Shown here one piece after another: positions 1 through 10,979 of a stretch of DNA of 64,000 nucleotides. Within the stretch, counting starts at the first letter, position 1; each line of letters opens with the position of its first letter. The notes beneath the pieces were generated by a model that saw only the letters and a list, made by a program, of their open reading frames with translations, was not told where the DNA came from and did no database searches. Position numbers and translations under genes: made by a program. Source of the DNA: Vicia villosa (taxonomy: Eukaryota; Streptophyta; Magnoliopsida; Fabales; Fabaceae); assembly GCF_029867415.1 (NCBI RefSeq), contig NC_081182.1, forward strand, positions 47,455,317 through 47,519,316, in the 5' to 3' direction.

Positions 1-312
1 AATCCAATAAATCTATAACAAATCTCAAAACATATATCATTAATTGTTTGAATAAAATATATTATTATAATCTTATAATATCTTTTAGAATATTATAAAT
101 ATCTTATAATATCTTTTTATATTAATTTATATATCTCCAAATTAATATAAAATATTATAATATTAATGAACGGATCAATGAACCGAACCGACCGAACCTG
201 ATACTCGTAAATTGCTCAGATCAAATTACTTTTTGACTTTTTAATTTTTTGGCAATCTCGAAACATATTTTCTTTCTCTTCATCAACAAAGGTTTTAAGG
301 CATATTACAACA
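1..312 (-). repeat. Partial copia-type LTR at the left edge
   Basis: This stretch is similar to the far ends of two other LTR copies in the window (54487-54822 and 57385-57719). All share AT-rich TATAATATCTT repeats, then the GATCAATGAACC block, and an end near CATCAACAAAG. It is therefore part of the same LTR family, read on the minus strand, and cut by the window start. No polypurine tract or internal domain follows on the right, so it is either a solo LTR or a broken copy. Confidence 0.65.
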
Positions 313-753
313 TATATTTCTAAACAAATTAGTAGCAAACACCTATTTTAGATACAATTATAAATGATGAGTAATTACCTATCTCTTAGGTTCTATTTAA
401 TATTAGACAAATAAAAAAAACATAAAGCAGAAAAAATTAAATAACATAAACTTAAACTTATGGGAATTAGAACTCATAAACTACATTAGTCAAGTATCTA
501 GAATGAGGTTCATGTACAATCCTAACTTAGAGGAATTAATAGAAATCACCATTTTTGCTTCTAAGAGTAAGATTTTCTACCGCAACCTTCAAAACAAATT
601 TGATATCATTTTTCCTTCAAAATCTAATGATTAAAACCCATTCATTATTTCTCAATAAACATATATTTGTCATGGACTTTTAGAGTTGAGAAAATATCCC
701 ACAAATGCATTGCAGCCCATGAGAGGTCGTAGTGCGCCAAACCAATCTTTATA
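313..753. other. Intergenic, nothing recognised
   Basis: AT-rich DNA between the LTR fragment and the Helitron end. I see no open frame of useful length and no element ends. Confidence 0.5.
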
Positions 754-843
754 TGCTGATGAATGAAATAGTGTAAAATGTATCTATCATATAAGAAATG
801 CTGATGAATGAAATAGTGTAAAATGTATCTATCATATAAGAAA
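754..843 (+). repeat. 45-bp tandem duplication covering the Helitron 5' terminus
   Basis: Units 754-798 and 799-843 are identical. Each contains the sequence that begins the Helitron (TCTATCATATAAG), so there are two possible 5' termini, at 783 and 828. Only the second continues into the subterminal Helitron sequence (AAAGTCTACCATTTCC). Confidence 0.8.
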
Positions 844-1949
844 AGTCTACCATTTCCTGTTCAATTGGCCTATCCACATCAGCATCTCTTCTCTTAAAAT
901 TCCACATCAGCAACCTCAATCTTTTATTCTCTCAACCTTCTGTTAACGTATCTATTCCAATTCCAAAAACGGTTTCTCACGTTCTCTACGGTTTCTATTC
1001 CAATTCCAAAAACTGATCATCTTACGTTCTCTACGGTTTCTATTCCAATTCCAAAAACTGATCATCTTTTTCTATCTATTTGTTTCTTCTTCCTCTGCAT
1101 TTTCATAAAAAATGGTTTCTTCTTCTATCGATTTTTTTCAATTTTTTCAACCGTTGTTGCTTGAGGTTCGTCAACTGTGGATGACTTCACGTATGGCGTC
1201 TGCTGCTGCGTCGATCTTGGCCGAAAGGATGATGCTCGCGGTGATTGGTTTCGCTTTCTCATGACCCTTCACAGTTGTCGGGTTTAATTAAACGGTGAGT
1301 GGTTATGTGAATAATGGGGTTGTGATTCAAATCTTACTGATGTACGTTTTTTATTTTCAATTGGTTCTCGATGTCAATACAAAAGCTTGATCTGCAGACA
1401 AATCACGATACATAGCGCATCCAATCCAAAACGCTAAAGAGATTTGAAGAAAATACCGGTCTGTTATGGGAGCACAAAATCGAGGTACGCTGTTTATCTC
1501 TTCTTATCACTCGAATTGTTGTGTTAATGGTGGAACCGATGAGATAGGTGTGTATCGGTTTCGATTGTTCAAACAGTGGTTCTGGACTTATATTTTGATC
1601 TATTTACTGAGCTATGGTTTATTTTTCTTATTGCTAATAGATTTAATTAAAAATCATAGTGAAAATATCAACCACAAAATACAGCAAGAAACAATCAGAT
1701 GCACAATTCAATTTTATTTAGATTCAAACACAGTAAAGCAGAGCAACAATAAATCGAGTGAATTTTACAGGTACTTATTTATGTTTTCTGTTATTCCCTT
1801 TCTCCTTCTGAATTATGTTTGATTCTGATTTTTGCTCAACTTTTCCTTGATTGTTGAAGGGAAGGGTTCAAAATAACTCAATACGAAATTGGAATTTCAT
1901 CACAATGAAGATGAAACTCTCAATTAGCAGAGGTTGCCCTTAGTGAGGG

Positions 1950-2081
1950 TATGCACTTAGCTTCTGCTGGTACGTTCGGGTTGTCTTCTTTGTGTATGCA
2001 CTAAGCTTCTTGGTACGTTCGGGTTGTCTTCTTTGTGTATGCACTAAGCTTCTGCAGGTACGTTCGGGTTGTCTTTTTTAT
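1950..2081 (+). repeat. About 44-bp tandem repeat, three units
   Basis: Three units start at 1950, 1995 and 2038. Each contains TATGCACTWAGCTTCT, then GGTACGTTCGGGTTGTCTT. They lie inside the Helitron, upstream of the captured exons. No function is evident. Confidence 0.75.
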
Positions 2082-2352
2082 GTCCCCAGAGCGTAACACT
2101 TGCAGTCACAGGACTTTTTATAGTGCAATGTGATTAGGGTTAGGGATGGTGAGACCGTGGCATCAAATTTAAATTCTTGACTTTTCTTTTAACTCCCCAT
2201 TTCGTGTGTGCAGTGAGGTGGTTACAACAACCACACTTGGCTTGATGATATGCTGTCGAGAGGTAAAATATATTCTCATGTAAGAGGCACATTGTAAATA
2301 AAGTAGGTACTTTGTTAATCTTTATAATACCTTTTATCTTGAGTCTGCTCAG

Positions 2353-2480
2353 GTATAATGCTTTGGCACTTGAATCTGTTCAAAGAGGGATGCTGCGGTG
2401 GGACTCTTTTTCGTTAGGGGGAGAAAGCGCCTATCAATCAATACTCAAAAATCTTGAATTATTGCCTATTGAACATTGAT
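2353..2480 (+). pseudogene. Exon-like fragment of unknown gene inside the Helitron
   Basis: After a CAG acceptor at 2350-2352 an open frame begins YNALALESVQRGMLRWDSF and runs about 42 residues to a TGA. It looks like a further captured exon, but I do not recognise the parent gene. A second exon-like block, between a TGTGCAG acceptor and a GTAAAA donor, lies near 2214-2262. Both are on the same strand as the recognised fragments. Confidence 0.35.
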
Positions 2481-2654
2481 GTTTGAGTATTTTTCACTCT
2501 GAAGATTATACCAACAGAACTTAATATTGTAGGCAGTACATGCTGTACCTTGGTTCTAATGTTGTCTTAGGTATAATGCTTACATTTTTTTTAGCCGCAT
2601 TAAAGATTATTTATTCGACGTTCTTGGAATTGAAATTCTGTTGAAACTATGCAG

Positions 2655-2818
2655 GATGGGAAAAAGATGAGGCTTTGGCATTGAAGGATCATCTAGAATC
2701 AATTACTCTTTTGAAACTCATTGTTGATGGTCGTGCGTCGCATTTAGATGGTGCTCTTAAAGAGTGTCTGCAATTGATACGGAACCTTAAGGAAGAACAT
2801 GAACAGAAAATACAGGAA
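2655..2818 (+). pseudogene. Captured exon of a filament-like plant protein (FPP)
   Basis: One open segment of about 54 residues begins GWEKDEALALKDHLES, continues with RASHLDGALKEC and ends RNLKEEHEQKIQE. This is the conserved coiled-coil start of plant filament-like proteins (FPP family, long coiled-coil proteins of the cell periphery and microtubules). An AG acceptor precedes it at 2653-2654 and a changed donor (GTTAAGT) follows at 2819. Full-length members have roughly 900-1100 residues, so only a small exon is kept. It cannot make a functional protein by itself. Confidence 0.8.
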
Positions 2819-3531
2819 GTTAAGTGATCCATACTTTTTATCACAACTCTATTAGTGTGGCATTTTTGCACTCCTCTATGATAACCATGTCGTCGATACA
2901 TGTTCAACACGATACACCCTTGCGAACTTATAATCATATCACATGGAGTTCACACTGTTTTTGATTCGGTGATGACATGTTTCGGCATAGAAGCATTATC
3001 AAGGTCTCGCCTTATAGCGGAAAAGTGGATGATTCCATCGATAATTATTCTTGATACTGGCCACAAATCAGTTCGTCGGGCCATGGGCAATTTCTATTCT
3101 CTTAGTGTAGTCATTTCTTTTCATCTTCCCATCACCTCACTGTTTGATTAATTCACTACTATATTGCAGAAGAGGAATAAGATGAAAGCGGATTGTAAGG
3201 TGAAGTGGATAGCTGTAGCAGTGAAAATCCGTTTTGACGGTAGCGACCTCATAGAAACAGAAGGTTGCAGTTCCGGAACAGTTTCAACTGAACGATGCAC
3301 TTGATCTACACACTTTGCTGATTTTGATGGTGAGTTTTTGTAATTTCTGGATTTGATATCCATTTCGTGAAGTTCACTCCTTTTAAATTGTTTAATATTT
3401 CGTCTTAGCATGCTGATAACACTGTTTTATATTCTTCTTGAAAGTTATTTGATCTCCCTGAAAGTCCTTGAACCTTCGTTACTGAACCTATATTATTAGA
3501 TCTTGTGAGATTAATAAACATTGAATTCATG

Positions 3532-3706
3532 CAGAAAGAGATAGAGAATAAGATAGATGATAATGATCATCATCTAGAACAATAACTGAAGCATCTTGGG
3601 TTTGTGAGAATTGCTGCTATTCATGCTTTTGTTTGCATGTCCAGTCTTTATGATTATGCAAAACAGAATTCGGGATCTTTGAGATCTGCTGTTGGAACCG
3701 TCGAAG
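3532..3706 (+). pseudogene. Captured 5' exon of a REF/SRPP-like protein
   Basis: The frame begins with ATG at 3532, has an in-frame TAA after about 18 codons, then reads LKHLGFVRIAAIHAFVCMSS, YDYAKQNSG and LRSAVGTVEG up to a GT donor at 3707. This is the N-terminal exon of rubber elongation factor / small rubber particle-like proteins, lipid-droplet coat proteins of plants. The early stop and the lack of later exons make it a fragment. Confidence 0.8.
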
Positions 3707-3834
3707 GTACTGTTACTATTTTTTGCGATCTTTTTTTATTTTGTTTAAATTGTATTGTTTGGATCTAGATTTTTTCGTGTTTGTTTAAGGGTTGATGAGT
3801 GGTTGAAATTGAACCTTTTGTGTTTTTGTTTCAG

Positions 3835-3930
3835 TGGTTCAAGGGTGGAATCACCAACATCTGTTATAATTGTGTGGATAGACATGTTGAAGCTGGACTT
3901 GGTGACAAAGTTGCATTTTACTGGGAAGCC
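3835..3930 (+). pseudogene. Captured exon fragment of acetyl-CoA synthetase
   Basis: Directly after a TTTCAG acceptor the frame reads [19 protein letters not shown], then [12 protein letters not shown]. This matches the N-terminal region of plant acetyl-CoA synthetase (acetate + ATP + CoA to acetyl-CoA, plastid). The match ends near 3930, and the frame then runs to a stop at 3961 through unrelated sequence. It is about 32 residues of a roughly 750-residue enzyme. The adenylate-forming motifs are absent. Confidence 0.78.
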
Positions 3931-4059
3931 TCAAAAGATTGTTAAGACTGCTTCAAAATAACTTATAGAACATTTTTTTATGGTTAGATATGATTGTTAA
4001 CTCATTTTCTAATATGATATGTATGCACTTTTAGAGTAAATTAATCATTCACATTGCAG

Positions 4060-5038
4060 GCCAACAATTTATTTCTGTCTGAAGCCTCAAACATGGTGAT
4101 TGTGACAGGCCCCAATATGTAAGAAAATGTATGTTTCACATTCAAATAATTGTTACATACTGGAGGATCGGTGATAGTGAAACCCTTGATGAATTTTAGC
4201 TCTATATGTAAGACAGTGACTATCTATGAGTACAAAAACGTGTATGGGCTTATTAGTGATAAGAAAGCGTAGTACAAACTACAGAGGATATATATAATTT
4301 TTTTTCAAACGAGGTTGTTGTCTTTAAAAATCCAATAAACAATTGATGCTGAAACTAGATTTAATTAGGTGATGTAAGCATGTCCCGTTCATTTCTCTTC
4401 AAACAATTCCTTAAAACCCGACACCCGTTTTTTGAAATTCTTATGTGTCACTTATAGTTTTATTGTGAATTATTCGTGAACTGCACCAAAGATTACTTTA
4501 TTTTTGTGTTGCTATTTGTTTAGATGAAGAATATAGTCCCGGAGTTTGTTTCTACATTCCTTTCCCCCAGGAGCGGAAAGAGTACTTTCCTTCGACAAGT
4601 GTGTCTCATAGTTATTCTTGCTCAAGTAGGGTGTTATGTCCCTGCCCGCTTCTTGATTTTGAGGGTAGTTGATCGTGTTTTCACAAGGATGGGTGCAGTT
4701 GATAATCTTGAATCATACTCTAGCACGATACAATTTCTTGATGCCTGTGTTTTGAAGCTATTTGATTCTGATCATACGGACTTTGATTATATATGAAGTT
4801 ATCCGGAAGTGTAGTTCATGACAGAGATGAAAGAGACAGCTTTTATCATGCAAAATGTTTCACATAGGTAAAACTACCTTTTGATTTTCTTCACTCATGG
4901 TATGCATAACAACTTTAAATATTTTGTATGATGCAGGAGTCTGATTGTTATGAATGAACTTGGTAGGGCTACTTCCTCATCTGATGGATTTGCAATTGCA
5001 TGGAGCTGCTGCGAACATCTTTTCTCACTCAATGTGTA
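4060..5038 (+). pseudogene. Captured segment of MSH4 (meiotic MutS homologue), several exons
   Basis: Four exon pieces of the MutS ATPase domain are present. Piece 4060-4118 gives NNLFLSEASNMVIVTGPN; a GT-AG intron (4119-4570) splits the ATG of the Walker A motif GPNMSGKST; piece 4571 to about 4726 covers [20 protein letters not shown] to [10 protein letters not shown]; piece 4815-4867 gives TEMKETAFIMQNVSHR; after an intact intron (4868-4936), piece 4937-5038 gives SLIVMNELGRATSSSDGFA to CCEHLFSLNV and a stop. MSH4 acts with MSH5 in meiotic crossover formation. About 90 bp of foreign or changed sequence with a stop separates pieces two and three, and the remainder of the gene (roughly 800 residues normally) is missing. 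It is a pseudogene fragment inside the Helitron; the functional MSH4 must be elsewhere. Confidence 0.88.
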
Positions 5039-5755
5039 ATTGTTGCTTAATTATGGAGAAGGAAGCACATGCATTGTTAAATGCTAAGGCCAAAATCTGC
5101 TCATTAATGATGTATGTGATGTAGTTTTGGAACAGAGTCTCAATGGCACCCTATTTAAACAATGACAAATTGACAATGCTGCTGTACAAGTGCATTCACA
5201 TGACCTCAACATATCAAACAGTGTTCCTCTTAGTTTTCTACTCATTCTTTATCTTTTCATTAATTTACTCTCCCATTCCCTTCCTTTAGGTTGTCCAACT
5301 GCATCTGCCGCTGCTCCATCAAAGGGGTAATACTAACTGGCTCTGGAAATCGGCGGAGGAAAAAAGACAGAAGCTTGCCGGTATCGCTAACAAGAAGTGA
5401 TTGATATGCATGTTCTATTCATTTTAAAAATTATACTAAGCTTGACATTGTTGCTTCTGAATATTATTATTGTAGATTTGGGAGTGCCATGAGTTTTTCT
5501 CTATTGGTTGATAACTATTTCCTTTTCATGCAGAAACAATATGACAACAAGATTGTTGATGAATTTTTAGAGTGACAGCAAGATTTTTACTTTCCAGCAA
5601 GAGTTGTTTTATTCTTTTATCACTACTACTCAATTGTGGCTTACGGCTGCTGCTGGAGTGTTTGAAGCACGTCGCATATCAGATGCAATTTGAACTCGGG
5701 TATTGTTATTTAAACGCAGTTCTTTACAAATGCAATTTGTTTGTATTTGGTGTAG

Positions 5756-5908
5756 AGCAGTATGAGCAGGCTATCAAGTATGAGAAAGGTTCATTTGTTA
5801 CTTCTGATGGAGCGTTGGCAACACTTTCTGGTGTTAACAGGTCGTTCTCCTAGCGACAAAGGCGTCTTTATGGATGACGTTACTAAAAGTGAACTTTGGT
5901 GGGGGAAA
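5756..5908 (+). pseudogene. Captured exon of ATP-dependent PEP carboxykinase
   Basis: After an AG acceptor the sequence reads [26 protein letters not shown], then after a frameshift near 5838 TGRSPSDK, and ends KSELWWGK. This is the N-terminal part of the plant ATP-type phosphoenolpyruvate carboxykinase domain (oxaloacetate + ATP to PEP, gluconeogenesis). The frameshift and the missing catalytic core make it a fragment. Confidence 0.85.
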
Positions 5909-6045
5909 TTACGTATTATATATCCCAGGTTGGGTTTGAAACTATGACCTATGATTAACTGAAAGAGATCTCTTGCCATCTCATTCAATTGTTATTGTGT
6001 AGTAATCATATGATTTTTGTGGTTTTGATTTTAATTCAAGTGCAG

Positions 6046-6918
6046 GTTCCAGTTGCACAAACTCCCGATCCCAAGGGTAAGCCTGATTGCTATGGTGTCT
6101 TCTGCCTTACCTATGATTTCAAGGCTATGAGTATTCTTCTTCACTACCTTTCTCTGTTTATTACATGTATATATGGTGTTTGTCAATAAGTGCATGCTGA
6201 TGCATAATTTCCTTTATGTAATGTGTATAGGAATTAGAGATAAAAGTGGAATTGGTTGGTGCATGCATGTCTTTAATTATACTTGGCTTGATTTGACTCC
6301 TCCTCTTGTGTTAAGTTTGTGATTTGATCTGATGTTTTACTTTTGATGTTGAAACCTACCAAACATTGACACTGACACCGGAGGCAATTGACCTATAGAT
6401 ATGAGTAATAATATAAGAAAACACGAACGTCTCAAGTTTTTCGAGGACATGTGTAGGATAGCTAGGGTAGATGCGGTTTAACCATGACAAAACAAATATA
6501 GTCTCTATTAAACTATAATTAAACCGTAACAATATTTTTGTTAGCCCTATTTATCCACAGTTTAATTGTAAAAATCTTTTGGATCCTGATTCAAGTAATC
6601 ACATGTGTCGCTGAACACACCTTGAATCTGAAGTGTCGGTGCTACCAATAGTCGGTCAAAAGGCTTCAAGACTATAATCGTTTGTCTCGCATAACAAAAC
6701 TGTGTTTCTGTTTTAATATTTAATAAAATATCCAATCTAATGGCTCTTTGATGTCAGTACACAGTTAAATTTATTAGTCTGTGTTATATGTGTTGATGTC
6801 TTGTGGAAACATTTTGCCAATGTATTTACAGGAAGAGGAGACCAAATCGTGGAAGAAATTAATTAACATTGTTGTCTCAGATGCTCCTGGAATTTTTTTC
6901 AATCATCTACTTTTCAAG
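6046..6918 (+). pseudogene. Captured exons of chloroplast NADP-malate dehydrogenase
   Basis: Two pieces are seen. After a TGCAG acceptor, 6046-6126 gives [20 protein letters not shown] and LTYDFKA. After an AG at 6830-6831, 6832-6918 gives [16 protein letters not shown] then NHLLFK, followed by a GTGAGT donor. They match the N-terminal extension and first Rossmann strand of light-regulated chloroplast NADP-MDH. The glycine-rich nucleotide-binding loop is decayed (GAAG changed to DAPG), and no catalytic part follows. Confidence 0.82.
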
Positions 6919-8602
6919 GTGAGTTCTCTTTGATTTAAATCAGAACCAATTTGGTGAAGCACACACGATCTACTGTCTTTAATGGCCATGCAATTTATCT
7001 CCACAGAGTTGATTTCTTATCTCAGCTTGCATTCGGTAATGGCAAATTTTTGAAGAACTACAAGTAAGCGTTCAATCTTAATTTTCGTTTCCATCGTTGT
7101 GGGGGTATGTCATGACAGATCCTTGCCATCAATCTTCTATTCTGATGCTGAGTTTTGTGATGAGGAAATCATGACGACTTAAATACATTTATTATAGGAT
7201 AAGTTTGTAATCCTGACAGATGCAAAACTACATTGCTTTGCTTAAAGGTAACACATTTGAATAGATTTAACAGCAGAAGATGAGAAAATATGAAAATGCA
7301 CAGAAGTTTTACACCTCATTCATCCTTTATGGATCTAGAATGGACAAACCAAGTGTGATCTGCTCACAATCTCACTGAAAGTTGAAAAATGACTTCACAT
7401 TTACAGCATCAAATATATATTCAAAAGTTGTGTATCCTCTGTCCCCAAGGCGTATCTCAAGTGATTGAGCTGATACACCTGAAGGAGTTAGAGAGGAGGT
7501 CCATGATTCAAACATTGGCTACTGGTATAACATACTAAGAACTAACATTTCGCTATTAGAAGTAATTGTGTATACATTACCATAGTTGGATTCCTTTTGT
7601 TTTTTATGCTTTGTTGTTCACCTGCTTAATAACACTTTTTGGAGTTGAGACATTTTTCTTATTTTGTGGAGACATGTTTTTTTGTTGTGTTTTCTTGCTA
7701 CAAATGACAATAAATATTGGCCTATGAACATCATTTCTTTATTGTTTTGTTTTAGTGTGCGGTCCTTCAAATGATTTAAGGTAGTCTATCATTGATGTCT
7801 TTATGGTTTGTATGTTCCAATTATTCTATTGATATCACAGTAAAGCAAGAACATAAGCATAAGTTACCATTCTGCTTTATTATAGTAGGGAGTTTGAGAA
7901 TGACTTCTTAACCTCATTTAATTAGTAAAAGGTTAAAGGTAAAATAAACCAAGAAAAACTACAAGTAACTTATAAAAAAAAATAGAAAACAATTATTTTA
8001 AATAAATATATAATATATATGATAAAATATTAAATTGTGATTGAATATATTTAGATGATCCCATAAAACAAGATAAAATTTAATTGTTAACATTATGGAT
8101 TTTTTAAATAAAATTATATGTTTCTTGAGATAATTAGAACTGGACAAAATATAGAGACATAATATTTTACTAACACTCACTTTTAATTTTTATTATCTAT
8201 AAGATCAAAATATTAAATATTAACGGGAACATAAAGTTACTAATTAAAATATTAAATATTAACGGGAATATAAAGTTACTAATCAAAATATTTAATATTA
8301 ACAAGAACATCAAGTTAGTGATCAAAATTACTGAATATTAACGGTCCTGTTCTTATTAGGACTTTGGTTATATAGGCCTTTCAATAAATAGTCCATTCAT
8401 TTTATGGATTATAATCCATACTTTTTCTTTACAAATATTATTTCTCAATGGAACCTCTACATTTCTTAAATGCATCCTTAGAAGTATTATTGAATCTAAA
8501 ACAATAATAACTTTATTTTCTTAATTACTTTTTATTTTCAATATTCAATTTTTTACTAATACTTTTTATTTTTCTCAATCCAAATGCGCGAAAACGACGG
8601 GT

Positions 8603-8633
8603 ACCCGTGCGAACGCACGGGTATCACACTAGT
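8603..8633 (+). other. Helitron 3' terminal hairpin and CTAGT end
   Basis: The stem ACCCGTGC / GCACGGGT (8603-8610 with 8615-8622) has a four-base loop GAAC. Six bases then lead to CTAGT at 8629-8633. This is the standard plant Helitron terminator structure and fixes the right end of the element. The next base is T, as expected for an A^T target. Confidence 0.92.
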
Positions 8634-9616
8634 TAACAAATGAGATGTCACCAGAAGTCATATATGTTGTCATTTCTAATGTTCGTAAAGGTCTTTCAGG
8701 TTGTTATTGGCATGACCTCTTCATTAATGATGACGATGGTTGAACCATGCAACTAAGGATATTTTTGATTTGCAAGTGCATACGCCAAATGTAGTCTTGA
8801 CATGGTGAATATATTTGTTGTTGTTGTGTTTTTCATCATAGCATCCCATCGAGTGTGCTAAATGTATCGTCGAACTTGAAAGTTAGCTGAAGGATATACT
8901 AATAACTCCTAGAGAGATTCCATTTTATTCAACAAATAATTGTACTGATGAATGAACTATTCCTTAACTACGAGACTCTTAACTACTCCAAAAAGTGTTA
9001 AGTATAGTGTGGGGATGTTGAGCCATTAAAGTACCAAAAACATAAAATTAAAATAAAGTAAAAGAGATAAAAAAATGTGTAAATTAACTTGGTTTTTGAT
9101 AGATTGTCTTTTAAATGATTTACAAATTGTGTTATTTATAAAAGAAACTATTCTCGTAGCCATATAATAATAGCCTATCAAAATGTAGTTTCATAATTCA
9201 GCTATTTTCGCGTGTAATGCATGAGTGCTTCCTTTATGTGAGATATACCACACCCAACGTTTGATTCGCTGTCTTCTATTTTGTGGCACGTTTTGTTGAC
9301 CCTATCCAAAGTTCTTAACTTTTAGACCGTGTTTCACAACCTCTACATTATTTTACTAATGGCAATATGAAAACTGAAACAATTGTAATGTCCAAATGTC
9401 CAGTTCTACTTTATTTTTGACTAATTTTAAAGCTTTGACGATCATGATAAGCTCTAATAAACTTCAGAGAAATCGGCTCACGTTTATGCTCATACTCGAC
9501 TAACTTGTTATTAGCTTAAGAAAGTTTGTCTATCTACTAATCATTTGTCTGATGGTTTTAACTCATAAATAATTTATGTCAAGTATAAAAAACTCTCAAT
9601 ATGATTTTTTTTATGC
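8634..9616. other. Intergenic, nothing recognised
   Basis: AT-rich sequence between the Helitron and the LINE. I see no coding segment longer than chance and no recognisable element ends. Confidence 0.5.
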
Positions 9617-10665
9617 ATAAACAAAATAACAATAATTACTAAAATTTGACACATAATTTTTTTTTTGGAAATAAAGAGGGCCGAAGCCCAAGGGAGGAAA
9701 CTACACTGGAATCAATCTAGGGATGGAGATCCCTAACGAATCATCCTCTAAACAAAAGCGGAGAAACTCTGGAGCAACGGAATAATAAATATAACTGTCT
9801 TGTATATTGCAGCCCTCGTTAGCTAGTGCATCGACACACTTGTTTGCTTCTCGAAAAGTATGACTAACTTCCACATCCTCATGCATTCCAATTAGTCTAG
9901 TAATCTGTCAAATCAGTGCATGACCTTCGTAACTAGTTGACGCACCTTTTAGAATAACATCAACCACCGCTCTTGAATCAACATTAAGCTCCACTTTCCT
10001 TCTTCCCAAGTGGAGCGTATACTTGAGGCCCTCAAACACCCCCCATAATTCCGCAATAAAAGCAGAACTAATACCCGTATACTTGGCAAAGCCACCTACC
10101 CATTCTCCATTGGAATCCCGAATAATTCCACTGCAACCCGAGAGTGATACATCTTTGCACGCGCCATCTGTATTGAGCTTTACATAATCTCTTCGAGGTG
10201 GTTTCCAATTTATCATAGCCACCCTCCTATCCACCGTATTGGCTCGTAGTTGTTGACTTCTTATTTCAGCATACTCCTTTACCCGACGAGAGATGTATTG
10301 TGCTCCCTGCATAGGTCGCGTGAAGTCATTTTCGTGCCATTCTTTGTTCCTCCAAGTCCATAAGATGTGACACGCCATTGCCCATAACTCGCTCCATTTA
10401 TTAATTCCGAGGTTGAGATTGACCCAATCTCTTAAATCTACCTGCAAAAACGTGTTAGTAATACCCGAAGGAATGATATTGGACCAGATTTGCATGGCAT
10501 ACGGACAATCTCTAAACACATGCACAACTGTTTCCACCTCCTCCCTGCACATTTGACAAGCACTTTCACCCATTCCCATTCGACTCTTGCGATGGTTTGT
10601 TAGGAGCCTTGACACATATAACTTTGATAAACAAAATAACAACAATCACTAAAATTTGACACATA
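9617..10665 (-). mobile_element. 5'-truncated L1-type LINE with 39-bp flanking direct repeats
   Basis: The flanks 9617-9655 and 10627-10665 are near-identical 39-bp direct repeats (two differences), each beginning ATAAACAAAATAACAA and ending TTTGACACATA. They are read as target-site duplications. The body runs on the minus strand from about 10612 to a poly-T tract at 9656-9666, which is the 3' poly-A tail of the element. Only the 3' end of ORF2 is kept. The flanks are similar enough to suggest a fairly young insertion. Confidence 0.8.
9701..10612 (-). pseudogene. LINE ORF2 3' part: zf-RVT and RNase H domains
   Basis: Minus-strand translation first shows a zf-RVT zinc-binding segment (CQMCREEVETVVHVFRDC), then a plant RVT_3 RNase H domain with TDGACKD, AELWGVFEGL and NVDSRAVVDV, containing the D-E-D acidic residues. 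After a stop near 9905, the last conserved block (FREANKCVDALANEG) continues in the next frame to a stop at 9701. The reverse transcriptase and endonuclease are missing through 5' truncation. It is non-functional. Confidence 0.85.
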
Positions 10666-10979
10666 TAACTTTGACATTCTAAAATTCGAATCAAGACAAA
10701 ATATTCAATTTAACAATGCGACGATTATAATTATAAGTTGAGCTAGGTCGGACGAAACATAAGTCATTTTATAAATCTATTTTCTCAATACTAATAATCT
10801 CATCTTATATGAAGAGATAACTTGATTACATTTTTCTTTCCATTCATCGTTATCAAATTGTTACCCTCAATGCCTCCACAACATTTCTTCGGTCACGGAC
10901 TCAATAATTTATTTCATTATTTCATTGTATCAGCCGAATAATAATAAATAAAATATCATATTTTATAATAAATTCGGCA

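Larger units (their letters stand above)
828..8633 (+). mobile_element. Non-autonomous Helitron carrying fragments of six host genes
   Basis: The 5' end reads TCTATCATATAAG directly after an A at 827. The 3' end has a perfect 8-bp stem with a GAAC loop (8603-8622), a six-base spacer and CTAGT (8629-8633), directly before a T at 8634. This fits Helitron insertion between A and T without a target-site duplication. No RepHel (Rep/helicase) frame is present, so it is non-autonomous. The 7.8-kb interior holds exon fragments of FPP, REF/SRPP, acetyl-CoA synthetase, MSH4, PEPCK and NADP-MDH, all on the + strand, several with intact GT/AG intron borders. Such fragments indicate capture of genomic DNA, not of mRNA. 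None encodes a complete protein. The 3' end is firm; the 5' end could be 783 or 828. Confidence 0.85.

Noticed and set aside
1466..1822. 118-codon open frame near the Helitron 5' end
   Set aside because: Low-complexity composition, no recognisable domain, no splice or promoter signals, and inside a non-autonomous Helitron.
4524..4796. Frame starting at an ATG that covers the MSH4 Walker A region as a possible small gene
   Set aside because: The ATG and first 15 codons are intron sequence; the MSH4 similarity starts exactly at the splice acceptor at 4571. It is a piece of a captured gene.
5572..5750. Coding segment before the PEPCK fragment
   Set aside because: No similarity to the PEPCK N-terminus or another family that I can recognise; left unassigned.
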